From Aurelia coerulea (Eukaryota > Cnidaria > Scyphozoa > Semaeostomeae > Ulmaridae): 64,000 bases of DNA. Every line of letters starts with the position of its first letter. Position 1 is the stretch's first letter. Positions 24,777 through 34,858 of this stretch are shown piece by piece. The notes beneath the pieces are model-generated. The model searched no databases, was not told where the DNA came from, and saw only the letters and a list, made by a program, of their open reading frames with translations. The translations under genes were made by a program, and so were the position numbers. Location: NCBI GenBank assembly GCA_039566865.1, contig CM076947.1, positions 24,057,501 through 24,121,500 of the forward strand. The letters run 5' to 3'.

Positions 24777-25821
24777 TTGGCAAAAATAGGGATTTTGGAG
24801 AATCTCCTATTTTTGGCAAAAAGCAAAGGCTATAGCCTTACCTTTTTGGCAAAAATAGGGATTTTGGAGAATCTCCTATTTTTGGCAAAAAGCAAAGGCT
24901 ATAGCCTTACCTTTTTGGCAAAAATAGGGATTTTGGAGAATCTCCTATTTTTGGCAAAAAGCAAAGGCTATAGCCTTACCTATTTGGCAAAAATAGGGAT
25001 TTTGGAGAATCTCCTATTTTTGGCAAAAAGCAAAGGCTATAGCCTTACCTTTTTGGCAAAAATAGAGATTTTGGAGAATCTCCTATTTTTGGCAAAAAGC
25101 AAGGGCTATAGCCTTACCTTTTTGGCAAAAATAGGGATATTGGAAAATCTCCTATTTTTGGCAAAAAGCAAAGGCTATAGCCTTACCTTTTTGGCAAAAA
25201 TAGGGATTTTCGAGAATCTCCTATTCTTGGCAAAAAGCAAAGGCTATAGCCTTACCTTTTTGGCAAAAATAGGGATTTTGGAGAATCCCTATTTTTGGCA
25301 AAAAGCAAAGGCTATAGCCTTACCTTTTTGGCAAAAATAGGGATTTGGAGAATCTCCTATTTTTGGCAAAAAGCAAAGGCTATAGCCTTACCTTTTTGGC
25401 AAAAATAGGGATTTTGGAGAATCTCCTATTTTTGGCAAAAAGCAAAGGCTATAGCCTTACCTTTTTGGCAAAAATAGGGATTTTGGAGAATCTCCTATTT
25501 TTGGCAAAAAGCAAAGGCTATAGCCTTACCTTTTTGGCAAAAATAGAGATTTTGGAGAATCTCCTATTTTTGGCAAAAAGCAAGGGCTATAGCCTTACCT
25601 TTTTGGCAAAAATAGGGATTTTCGAGAATCTCCTATTTTTGGCAAAAAGTAAAGGCTATAGCCTTACCTTTTTGGCAAAAATAGGGATTTTCGAGAATCT
25701 CCTATTCTTGGCAAAAAGCAAAGGCTATAGCCTTACCTTTTTGGCAAAAATAGGGATTTGGAGAATCTCCTATTTTTGGCAAAAAGCAAAGGCTATAGCC
25801 TTACCTTTTTGGCAAAAATAG
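24777..25821 (+). repeat. Higher-order repeat block B, copy of block A
   Basis: Encoded reading equal to block A at 19192-20236, with the same order of unit variants and the same short deletions. See also the smaller 1,035-bp (15-unit) period linking 17.1-17.5 kb with 18.1-18.5 kb. Confidence 0.8.
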
Positions 25822-26373
25822 GGATTTTGGAGAATCTCCTATTTTTGGCAAAAAGCAAAGGCTATAGCCTTACCTTTTTGGCAAAAATAGGGATTTTGGA
25901 GAAACTCCTATTTTTGGCAAAAAGCAAAGGCTATAGCCTTACCTTTTTGGCAAAAATAGGGATTTTGGAGAATCTCCTATTTTTGGCAAAAAGCAAAGGC
26001 TATAGCCTTACCTTTTTGGCAAAAATAGAGATTTTGGAGAATCTCCTATTTTTGGCAAAAAGCAAGGGCTATAGCCTTACCTTTTTGGCAAAAATAGGGA
26101 TTTGGAGAATCTCCTATTTTTGGCAAAAAGTAAAGGCTATAGCCTTACCTTTTTGGCAAAAATAGGGATTTTCGAGAATCTCCTATTCTTGGCAAAAAGC
26201 AAAGGCTATAGCCTTACCTTTTTGGCAAAAATAAGGATTTGGAGAATCTCCTATTTTTGGCAAAAAGCAAAGGCTATAGTTTTACCTTTTTGGCAAAAAT
26301 AGGGATTTTGGAGAATCTCCTATTTTTGGCAAAAAGCAAAGGTTATAGAACTATTTTTTGGTTGGATTCTACT

Positions 26374-26478
26374 AATTTCCTAGGGAATACTACCAATTCC
26401 CTAGGGAATACTGCCAATTCCCTAGGGAATACTGGTAATTCCCTTGAGAATACTGGCAATTCCCATGGGAATTGGTAT
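26374..26478. repeat. Five 21-bp palindromic repeats at the array edge
   Basis: Five tandem units of the AATTCCCTAGGGAATACTGCC type, each centred on the palindrome TTCCCTAGGGAA (last copy TTCCCATGGGAA). They lie just past the last forward 69-mer and before repeat polarity reverses. The last forward frame runs on through them. Confidence 0.85.
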
Positions 26479-26740
26479 ATTGTAGCAATTAAAGTCTTTG
26501 GTCATAGAGAAATACAGGACTTTTCAAAAAAATATGATCGTTAGATTAAAACTATCATAAAACCACAATAAGAACTACAAACAACTTCACAATATAAAAT
26601 TTTGGAAAATATAAGATCATCAATGTGCTTTGACAATGAAGTCTCTCTTGCATTTCTTCTTTGTTGTGCTGTTACTTCTACAATAAAAAGGAAGCCAAAC
26701 ATCAGATATTGAGAACAATAGCCGAAATAGATATCCTTAT
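26479..26740. other. Unique spacer between opposed repeat arms
   Basis: About 260 bp of ordinary AT-rich sequence with no repeat unit and no gene that I can see. It separates the forward array from the reverse-oriented flank. Confidence 0.5.
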
Positions 26741-27950
26741 TTTTGCCAATAGTATAAGGCTATAACCTTTTCTTTTTGGCAAAAATAGAAGATTCTTGGA
26801 AATCCCTATTTTTTCCAAAAAGGTAAGACTATAGCCTTTGCTTTTTGCCAAAAATAAGATATATTTAAGATTGCCTATTTTTACACAAATTGTAAGGCTA
26901 TACCCTTTGCTTTTGGCAAAAATAGAAGATTCTCGGAAATCCCTACTTTTGCCAAAAAGGTAAGGCTTTTGCCTTTGCTTTTTGCCAAAAATAAGAGATA
27001 TTCAAGATTGCCTACTTTTACACAAATTGTAAGGCTATACCCTTTGCTTTTGGCAAAAATAGGAGATTCTCGGAAAATCCCTATTTTTGCCAAAAAGGTA
27101 AGGCTTTTGCCTTTGCTTTTTGCCAAAAATAGGAGATTCTCCAAAATCCCTATTTTTGCCAAATAGGTAAGGCTATAGCCTTTGCTTTTTGCCAAAAATA
27201 AGAGATATTCAAGATTGCCTATTTTTACCCAAATTGTAAGGCTATACCCTTTGCTTTTTGGCAAAAATAGAAGATTCTCGGAAATCCCTATTTTTGCCAA
27301 AAAGGTAAGACTATAGCCTTTGCTTTTTGCCAAAAATAAGAGATATTTAAGATTGCTTATTTTTACACAAATTGTAAGGCTATACCCTTTGCTTTTTGCC
27401 AAAAATAGAAGATTCTCGGAAATCCCTATCTTTGCCAAAAAGGTAAGGCTATAGCCTTTGCTTTTTGCCAAAAATAAGAGATATTCAAGATTGCCTATTT
27501 TTACCCAAATTGTAATTTTACCCTTTGCTCTTTGGCAAAAATAGAAGATTCTCGGAAATCCCTACTTTTGCCAAAACGGTAAGGCTATACCCTTTGCTCT
27601 TTGGCAAAAATAGAAGATTCTCGGAAATCCCTACTTTTGCCAAAACGGTAAGGCTATAGCCTTTGCTTTTTGCCAAAAATAAGAAATATTCAAGATTGCC
27701 TATTTTTACCCAAATTGTCAAATTACCCAAATTACCCAAATCCCTTTGCTTTTTGGCAAAAATAGAAGATTCTCGGAAATCCCTATTTTTGCCAAAAAGG
27801 TAAGGCTATAGCCTTTGCTTTTTGCCAAAAATAAGAGATATTCAAGATTGCCTATTTTTACCCAAATCGTAAGGCTATACCCTTTGTTTTTTGGCAAAAA
27901 TAGAAGATTCTCGGAAATCCCTATTTTTGCCAAAAAGGTAAGGCTATAGC
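26741..27950 (-). repeat. Reverse-oriented repeat flank, inner part
   Basis: About 69-bp units in reverse orientation, alternating two subtypes. On the minus strand they read AKSKGYSLTFLAKIGISEN and KSKGYSLTIWVKIGNLEY. They are intermediate in divergence between the core and the outer flanks. The open frame 26881-27471 is a by-product. Confidence 0.85.
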
Positions 27951-28119
27951 CTTTGCTCTTTGCCAAAAATAAGGGATCTTTCAAAATCTTTATTATTGGC
28001 CATAAGTAAAGGCTATACCCTTGGCTTGTTTGCAAAAATAAGGGATCTTTGAAAACCCTTCTTATTGGCCAAAAAGTAAGGCTATACCCTTTGCTTTTAG
28101 GATAAATAAGGGATCTTAC

Positions 28120-28163
28120 CTTTATCATATAATGGGTCTCTGTCTTCAATGTGATCTTTGCAC
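28120..28163 (-). other. Exon-like cassette R1
   Basis: Minus strand: acceptor CCTTTTCAG, then 44 bp starting GTGCAAAGATCACATTGAAG and ending ATAAAG, then donor GTAAG. It aligns with the forward cassettes through the shared ACAGAGACCCA. About 70 bp upstream (ATGAAAATATCACTGATAGA…) is also conserved in R2 and R3. Confidence 0.5.
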
Positions 28164-29011
28164 CTGAAAAGGAACGAATCAAATCAGATTTGCAAGCTTC
28201 ACCTAAATAAACTTCTATCAGTGATATTTTCATTTTGGAAGGCAAAAAGTAAGGTTATACCCTTTTGTTTTCAGCAAAATAAGGGATCTTTGAAAATCCT
28301 TTTTCTTGGCCAAAATGTAAGGCTATACCCTTTGTTTTTTAGCAAAAATAAAGGATTTCTAGGAATCCCTATTATTGGCCAAAACGTAAGGCTATAGCCT
28401 TTACTTTTTGCAAAAAATAAGGGATAATTGAAAATCCTTACTATTGGCCAAAAAGTAAGGCTATACCCTTTGATTTATAGTACAAATAAGGAATTTTTGA
28501 AAATAATTAAATTTGGCCAAAATGTAAGGCTGTACACTTTGGCTTTTAGCAAAAATAAGGGATCTTTGAAAATCCTTATTATTGGCCAAAAAGTAAGGCT
28601 ATAGTCTTTACTTTTTGCAAAAAATAAGGGATCGTTCAAAATCCTTATTATTGGCCATAAGTAAAGGCTATACCCTTGGCTTGTTTGCAAAAATAAGGGA
28701 TCTTTGAAAACCCTTCTTATTGGCCAAAAAGTAAGGCTATAGCCTTTACTTTTTGCAAAAAATAAGGGGTCTTTTAAAATCCTTAGTATTGGCCATAAGT
28801 AAAGGCTATACCCTTGGCTTGTTTGCAAAAATAAGGGATCTTTGAAAATCCTTATTATTGGCCAAAAAGTAAGGCTATAGCCTTTACTTTTTGCAAAAAA
28901 TAAGGGATATTTCAAAATCCTTAGTATTGGCCATACGTAAAGGCTATACCCTTGGCTTGTTTGCAAAAATAAGGGATCTTTGAAAATCCTGGTATAAATA
29001 AAGTATCTTAC

Positions 29012-29055
29012 CTTTATCATATAATGGGTCTCTGTCTTCAATGTGATCTTTGCAC
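29012..29055 (-). other. Exon-like cassette R2
   Basis: Same as R1 including both splice borders; flanks identical over several hundred bases. Confidence 0.5.
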
Positions 29056-29950
29056 CTGAAAAGGAACGAATCAAATCAGATTTGCAAGCTTCACCTAAAT
29101 AAACTTCTATCAGTGATATTTTCATTTTGGAAGGCAAAAAGTAAGGTTATACCCTTTTGTTTTCAGCAAAATAAGGGATCTTTGAAAATCCTTTTTCTTG
29201 GCCAAAATGTAAGGCTATACCCTTTGTTTTTTAGCAAAAATAAAGGATTTCTAGGAATCCCTATTATTGGCCAAAACGTAAGGCTATAGCCTTTACTTTT
29301 TGCAAAAAATAAGGGATAATTGAAAATCCTTACTATTGGCCAAAAAGTAATACCCTTTGATTTATAGTACAAATAAGGAATTTTTGAAAATAATTAAATT
29401 TGGCCAAAAGTAAAGGCTATACCCTTGGCTTGTTTGCAAAAATAAGGGATCTTTGAAAACCCTTCTTATTGGCCAAAAAGTAAGGCTATAGCCTTTACTT
29501 TTTGCAAAAAATAAGGGATCTTTCAAAATCCTTATTATTGGCCATAAGTAAAGGCTATACCCTTGGCTTGTTTGCAAAAATAAGGGATCTTTGAAAACCC
29601 TTCTTATTGGCCAAAAAGTAAGGCTATAGCCTTTACTTTTTGCAAAAAATAAGGGGTCTATTGGCCAAAAAGTAAGGCTTACCCTTTGATTTATAGGCAA
29701 ATAAGGAATTTTTGGAAATCCTTAGTATTGGCCATAAGTAAAGGCTATACCCTTGGCTTGTTTGCAAAAATAAGGGATCTTTGAAAATCCTCATTATTGG
29801 CCAAAAAGTAAGGCTATAGCCTTTACTTTTTGCAAAAAATAAGGGATCTTTCAAAATCCTTAGTATTGGCCATACGTAAAGGCTATACCCTTGGCTTGTT
29901 TGCAAAAATAAGGGATCTTTGAAAATCCTGGTAGAAATAAAGTATCTTAC

Positions 29951-29994
29951 CTTTATCATATAATGGGTCTCTGTCTTCAATGTGATCTTTGCAC
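29951..29994 (-). other. Exon-like cassette R3
   Basis: Same as R1 and R2, nearest to the minus-strand exon at 30557-31062. A minus-strand transcript from that exon would read all three cassettes in sense. Confidence 0.5.
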
Positions 29995-30556
29995 CTGAAA
30001 AGGAACGAATCAAATCAGATTTGCAAGCTTCACCTAAATAAACTTCTATCACTGATATTTTCATTTTGTAGCCAAAAGTAAAGGCTATACCCTTTGCGTT
30101 TTGGCGAAAATAAGGGATCTTTGAAAATCCTTGTTATTGGCCAAATAGTAAGACTATACCCTTTGCTTTTTAGCAAAAATAAGGGATCTTTGAAAATCCT
30201 TATCATTGGCCAAAATGTAAGGCTATACCCTTTGATTTTAGCAAAAGTAAGGGATCTTTGAAAATCCTTATCATTGGCCAAAATGTAAGGCTATACCCTT
30301 TGCGTTTTGGCAAAAATAAAGGATCTTTGAACGTCCTTATTTTTTGCCAAAAAGAAAGGCTACACCCATTGCTATTTAGCTTAAAAGTAAGGATTTTCCA
30401 TAATCCTTTTTCTGGGGAAAGGTAAGGCTAAAGGTTATTTGGCAAAAATAAAGGACTTTCGAAAATAACTAAATCTGGCCAAAAAGTAGGGCTGTACCCT
30501 TTGCTTTTTGGCAAAAATAGGGTGGGTATAGACAAGGAATGATTTGAAAGGATTAC

Positions 30557-31062
30557 CTTGAGATCCTTGCATTGGTGGTGGAACTGTTATCAGCTGGTGT
30601 TGGTCTGACAGGAACGGGGGACGTTGGAGTTGGGTGATACGGCAAAGGATGAATGGATTCTGCTAGGGCTGAGGCTGCTGAAGAACATTGATTGTCGCTG
30701 GAAGCTGCTGCTGCTGAGGACTTTGGGGAGTTTGTGCAGTCATTTCCTGTTGGATCAGCTGACGGAGGTGGTCATCGGAAGGGGCGCCAGGTCTCAGAGA
30801 AGGCAGACGAGATACAATGTGGTTCCTATCTAGCTCTGGTTCTTTGTTTTCTGAAGCGTCATCATCGATATCCGGGGTTCCCTGGTCAAACACGGTGATT
30901 GGGTGGAGGCATGCAAATAATTTGTCTATATGCTCCGCTTTCTTGTCGGTGGTGGACAAAAATATTCCGCGCAACGAATCTACAATGTCTGCTCGGTCTT
31001 GTGAAACCATTCGTACTTTGTGAGGCGCTTTTCTTTCGACTTGATTACTTCTTGGGCTGAGA
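30557..31062 (-). CDS. Gln/Pro-rich exon of an unrecognised gene, possibly broken
   Basis: The frame beginning at ATG 31010 encodes 115 residues: MVSQDRADIVDSLRGIFLS, then KKAEHIDKLFACLHPITVFD, an acidic DIDDDASENKEPELD stretch, RPGAPSDDHLRQLIQQEMTA and a glutamine run (PQSPQQQQ), stopping at TAG (30663-30665). Past the TAG the same frame stays protein-like (NPFILCRITQLQRPPFLSD, VPPPMQGSQ) up to a plausible donor CAAG|GTAATC at 30557. The frame is also open upstream to about 31062. Either the TAG is a nonsense mutation, an assembly error or a true end, or the splice model differs. The composition suggests a transcription-related protein, but I do not recognise it. GC is higher than in the surrounding repeats. 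Confidence 0.45.
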
Positions 31063-31069
31063 GTAGTTT

Positions 31070-32456
31070 AACCGGAGAAATAGATTCGAAAATTTAGCAA
31101 GGGAACTTTCTACTGCACTGTGTGAAGCAATAGGAAAAAGTTAAAATACAGATGTTTTGCAAAAAAGTAAACCTTGACATTGTGCAAAATTAGGCCCCTT
31201 TCGGAATATTGATGTTTGGCTAAAAAGTAATGGATAGGCTTTGCTTACGATAAAATGGGCCGATTCTGAAAGTCCTAATTTTTCTCAAAAAAATTTGTTT
31301 TGCAGGGATAATAATCATAATTTCTTTATTTAAGGTTGGCTACTTGCCTTGCTGATGCTAATTAACGCCAACCAAAACTTAAATACATATTACTAAGAAA
31401 ATTAAATCTAGCTTACAAGGATATTAAATAATCTACAACTACAGAAACCCTAACTTTTCGACATATCGCTACAGTTGCGATCCATATCGTTGCTTTTAAT
31501 GTTTGCTTTGAAACTATTCAATGTATAGGACCCTTTATGGAAGATGGCATAATTAAAGATTTCAGATCTTAGATTACATAGGTTAGATTACATAGATTAT
31601 TATTCTATTTCTTCTTTTTATCAATTCTCCTAAAATTTACAATCTACTAACAAACATTGACATTACGAGACGATAGCGCAAGGAGCATGAAAATACATTG
31701 CAACCCTGCAGCTATTACACTTAACCTAAATACTAATACAAACACTAATACGGGACTAATACTAAGGATAATAATTTAAATACAAGAAAATAAACTAACA
31801 AGGAACTACACGAATAAAAGAACCGATCTACAGTGATCTCTCCATACAACGGACCCTCAAAGAAACCATGAATAAGTCATATCATACAAGGGTTCATTGG
31901 GCTGCGAATTTGTGTTCAATGGATTATGTCCTGGTCTTTAAAAAAACGAGAGTTCATCAGGATTCGCTATATGGAGAGCTCACTGTGCGTTACGTTAAAG
32001 AAAAAGAAAATGGCGTTGGTTCATTCAAAGCGCTCTGTTGCGTATACATACTTCAATGTAGCCTCAAGGATCATCGTATTTGACATAAGTGGCAACCTTG
32101 CATCATTGATTACTTAGGTTAGATTACTTAGGTTAGATGGCATAATTAAAGGATATTAGATTAAACAAAATATGCATTTTTAATGCCATACCCTGTCGTG
32201 TTTGGTTTTAATGCCAAAATATTAATGCCATAAATGAAAATTACTGTTGGATGCCTTGTGTCCTTACAGCACGAAAAGAACGTAAAAGTGAAAATGCCGG
32301 GAAATACAAACAGAGCAAATTTATTTCAATTCAATTCAACGTTTTCATTGAACACAAGTAATGTTTAACTTTGGCTTATTTCACACCCCATTTCTTTATT
32401 TGGCTTATTTAACAACGACACAACGTAAACTGTTTGATTTATTTGGAAATAATCCG
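31070..32456. other. Intergenic, low-complexity AT-rich
   Basis: No gene seen. It contains short repeats of TTAGATTACATAGG type (31565-31600, 32105-32135) and low-complexity CTAATAC runs (31725-31770). Small forward frames at 31868-32117 have no supporting features. Confidence 0.4.
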
Positions 32457-32465
32457 TACTACTAC

Positions 32466-32989
32466 AGCATAGGTTCCAAATCTTTATCTCGGTGTAAAAA
32501 GGTGGGTGTAAAATTAAATGACCTATTTCTTCTGATTGAATGTCTTGAAAGAAATTTTAGATACTTATCTATAATTCTACCGTTGGACTTTTCAAAAGTT
32601 TTGAATATTTTTGGAAATTACGGTGTATCTTACATTTCAACTCATTGGAGGGTGTGACGTCATCAAATTTTTAAATCATAAACCAGATGACAGACAATTT
32701 CTTTTTGATACCATATTGTAGGAATTCATAAACTATGGTTTTCTTCGAAATTATTTCATGTTACGTCAAACAGTTTAGAAATTACGATGGTTTTAAGTTT
32801 TTTTGAAATTTTTTCTTGAATTCTTGAAAAAGAAGAAAAACACTCTAATTCTAAAAATATCGAAGATTTCAGAAAATTCCAACGGTAGAATTATAGAGAA
32901 TTAGCTAAAGTTTCTTTGAAGTCATTCAGTTCAAAGAAATAGGTCACTCAATTTTATACCAGCCTTTTTAAAGATTTGAAACCTATGCT
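32466..32989. mobile_element. FB1 foldback MITE copy 1
   Basis: Ends AGCATAGGTTCCAAATCTTT and …AAAGATTTGAAACCTATGCT are inverted, and the inverted match runs through nearly the whole 524 bp (for example TATAATTCTACCGTTGGA against TCCAACGGTAGAATTATA). The flanking 9-mers TACTACTAC and GACCACTAC match at 7 of 9 positions, an aged target duplication. Confidence 0.8.
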
Positions 32990-33159
32990 GACCACTACAA
33001 AGTGTTTCAGAAAAACACAACCCAACTTTATTCGAGATTCTTCAGCAAATAATAATATTTGAATCAATTTGACGCATACCATCTAAAAGCACGACCTATC
33101 GTCTTTCCAATGATATCCAGGTTGGGCGTATTAATTGACGTTTTCATAAGTATGGCCTA

Positions 33160-33755
33160 CAGGGTGTCCCAAAAAAATTGTGCCCCGTTTGTCTGAAGAT
33201 TGTGACAAAACGGCAAAAGATTCTCGCCAAACTTTTGCATGGTGGTGCTCTTCAGATGTTCAATTAAAGTTTGCCACCATCCCCATGAAAATCCGTTGAA
33301 AAATGATGGAGCTATGACCTTCAGGAGACCAAATTTGCCCGATCACTGAAACCAGCGGTCGGCAATTTTGTCTTACTATTTTGCAGCGATAAATAGCTTC
33401 ATGGATTGAAAATGAAACAGCAGCCTCCAATGTCATAGCTCTCGTGAAAATTCCGATAATCCTCCGAGAGTTCCACTATTTCTGACCTCACAGAAACTAT
33501 TTCTTACCTCACGTGAAGATACTTATCACTGCAAAATAGTAAGCCAAAATGGCCGACCGCTGGTTTCAGTCACCAGGCAAATTTGGTCTTCTGAAGGTCA
33601 TAGCTCCATCATTTTTCAACGGATTCTTACGGGGATGGTGGCAAACTTTAATTGAACATCCGAAGAGCACCATCATGCAAAAGTTTGGCGAGAATCTTTT
33701 GCCGTTTTGTCGCAATCTTCAGACAAACGGGGCACAATTCTTTTGGGACACCCTG
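33160..33755. mobile_element. Palindromic mariner-type element
   Basis: CAGGGTGTCCCAAAAAAATT at the left is matched by AATTCTTTTGGGACACCCTG at the right, and TA flanks both ends (33158-33159, 33756-33757). Arms of more than 200 bp are inverted (GCCCCGTTTGTCTGAAGATT against AATCTTCAGACAAACGGGGC). Non-coding. One half recurs at 56379-56585. Confidence 0.85.
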
Positions 33756-34040
33756 TATTTTAGATACCAGAAAATGATAGGACATTTACATATACAAAAA
33801 TTCATCTTTGTGAGAGCTTATCTTATCATCCTTAATAAAGGCAGCTGATGGGAATAAAATTTGCTTTTCTTACGATGGGGCATCACCTCAAGAACTTCCA
33901 GGCCTGAAATGTTCTGACAAAATCTGTTTTGTGATTTTTTACGGTAAAAAGGTGTTGATTTTCCTCTTACAGCATGATGCATTAAAAATTGGCTAAAATA
34001 TCAATTAGATAACAAATAACTCCATTAATCTATCCAAACT

Positions 34041-34440
34041 AACATAGAGCTTAAATCTTTAAAAAGGTCGGTGTAAAATTCTATTACAGTTTCCTTTGAA
34101 TTAAATGGCTTGGAAGGAACTCAGCCTTTTTCGCTGTAAATCTGCCGTGGAAATTTATTGATATCTTAATTAGTTTCAAAATGGAGGCATTTATTAAATT
34201 TGAGGCTATGACATCATCAAATTTCTAAATCCTAAACTAGAAAAGATACTGATTTCTGCTTTTCACCATATTGTAGGCCTTCATAAACTATCGTTTTCTT
34301 GAAAGTTATATGATTTTTCCTCCTGTTGTTTAGGATTTACGATGATTTAAATGTTTTCAAAATTTTCTATCAATTTTTTCAAAAATCGTCAAATTGCCGC
34401 CATTTTGAAAAAAAATCAAGATATCAATGTTGTAAAATTA
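34041..34440. mobile_element. FB1 foldback MITE, right end lost
   Basis: Left terminus AACATAGAGCTTAAATCTTT plus the family interior (TGCCGTGGAAATTTATTGAT, AATTGCCGCCATTTTG). The right terminal repeat is absent and the sequence passes into the next element. Confidence 0.7.
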
Positions 34441-34822
34441 GCTCTTTTCAGAGCTGCCTGGCTTTGAAGCATACTGCAAAAAAACACTGATGATAACCAG
34501 ATAAATTTCTTTTTGAAAGCTTATATTTTCGACAAATGTAAGAGAGAAATGCAAACAATTATTGTTGACATGAAGGAAACTGAAAAATCTCAAGATAATG
34601 GCTCTTAGGCAGGATCAACGATGCTGCTTAAAGAGCATAGCTCAGAATGAGGTTTTTCAATGTCTTCATACCCTTTAAGTACTAAGAACAAACTTTTATC
34701 ATCTTTGAATATATTTGGGTCATTGACAAAAGATATCAAAAAGAAAATTTTATGATAGGTTTGATAATCAAATTTTGGTGATTTTTCAAACAGTACTTGG
34801 GTATGGGTGGGACACCCGGCAT
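34441..34822. mobile_element. Mariner-type fragment related to 62340-62702
   Basis: Ends in GGGTGGGACACCCGG and shares its interior with 62340-62702, including GTTTGATAATCAAATTTTGG and GGTTTTTCAA. Both give a short reverse reading KSPKFDYQT, but no complete transposase is seen. Confidence 0.55.
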
Positions 34823-34858
34823 GAGTCAATTTTTTACAAAAATGTTAGTTGCAATACA

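Larger units (their letters stand above)
11536..26345 (+). repeat. 69-bp tandem array, about 214 copies, frame-preserving
   Basis: A 14.8-kb array of a 69-bp unit made of TTTTTGGCAAAAATAGGG, ATTTTGGAGAATCTCCTA, TTTTTGGCAAAAAGC and AAAGGCTATAGCCTTACC. Because 69 is 3×23, one forward frame stays open through up to 631 codons (16803-18698), reading AKIGILENLL and AKSKGYSLT per unit. It closes only at rare 1-9-bp indels or AA-for-TT changes (TTACCTAATTGG). Most copies are nearly identical; variants (TATTTGG, TTTGTGG, TTCGAG, TTGAAG, AGAGATT, GAAACTC) recur in fixed order, forming higher-order blocks. No promoter, stable start or known domain supports a protein gene. I call it a homogenised satellite or minisatellite. 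Assembly length may be approximate. Confidence 0.95.
27951..30520 (-). repeat. Reverse-oriented, diverged right flank with cassettes
   Basis: Reverse complement of the left-flank type: on the minus strand GGGTATAGCCTTACTTTTTG, GCCAATAATAAGGATTTTC and AAAGATCCCTTATTTTT. It carries three exon-like cassettes and a tandem duplication of about 890 bp (28.1-28.98 against 29.0-29.9 kb). Together with 9.1-11.5 kb it makes a broken long inverted repeat around the array. Confidence 0.85.

Noticed and set aside
11536..26345. CRISPR array
   Set aside because: Units are contiguous with no variable spacers, and the context is an animal genome with introns.
11440..26544. The many forward open frames in the array as genuine protein genes
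   Set aside because: They arise from one 69-bp unit without stops, are broken at random indels, start at arbitrary Met codons within units, and lack promoter, domain or unique ends.
34605..34829. Reverse frame with KSPKFDYQT as a gene
   Set aside because: A related reading occurs in the MITE at 62.5 kb; it is part of a non-autonomous repeat without complete coding capacity.
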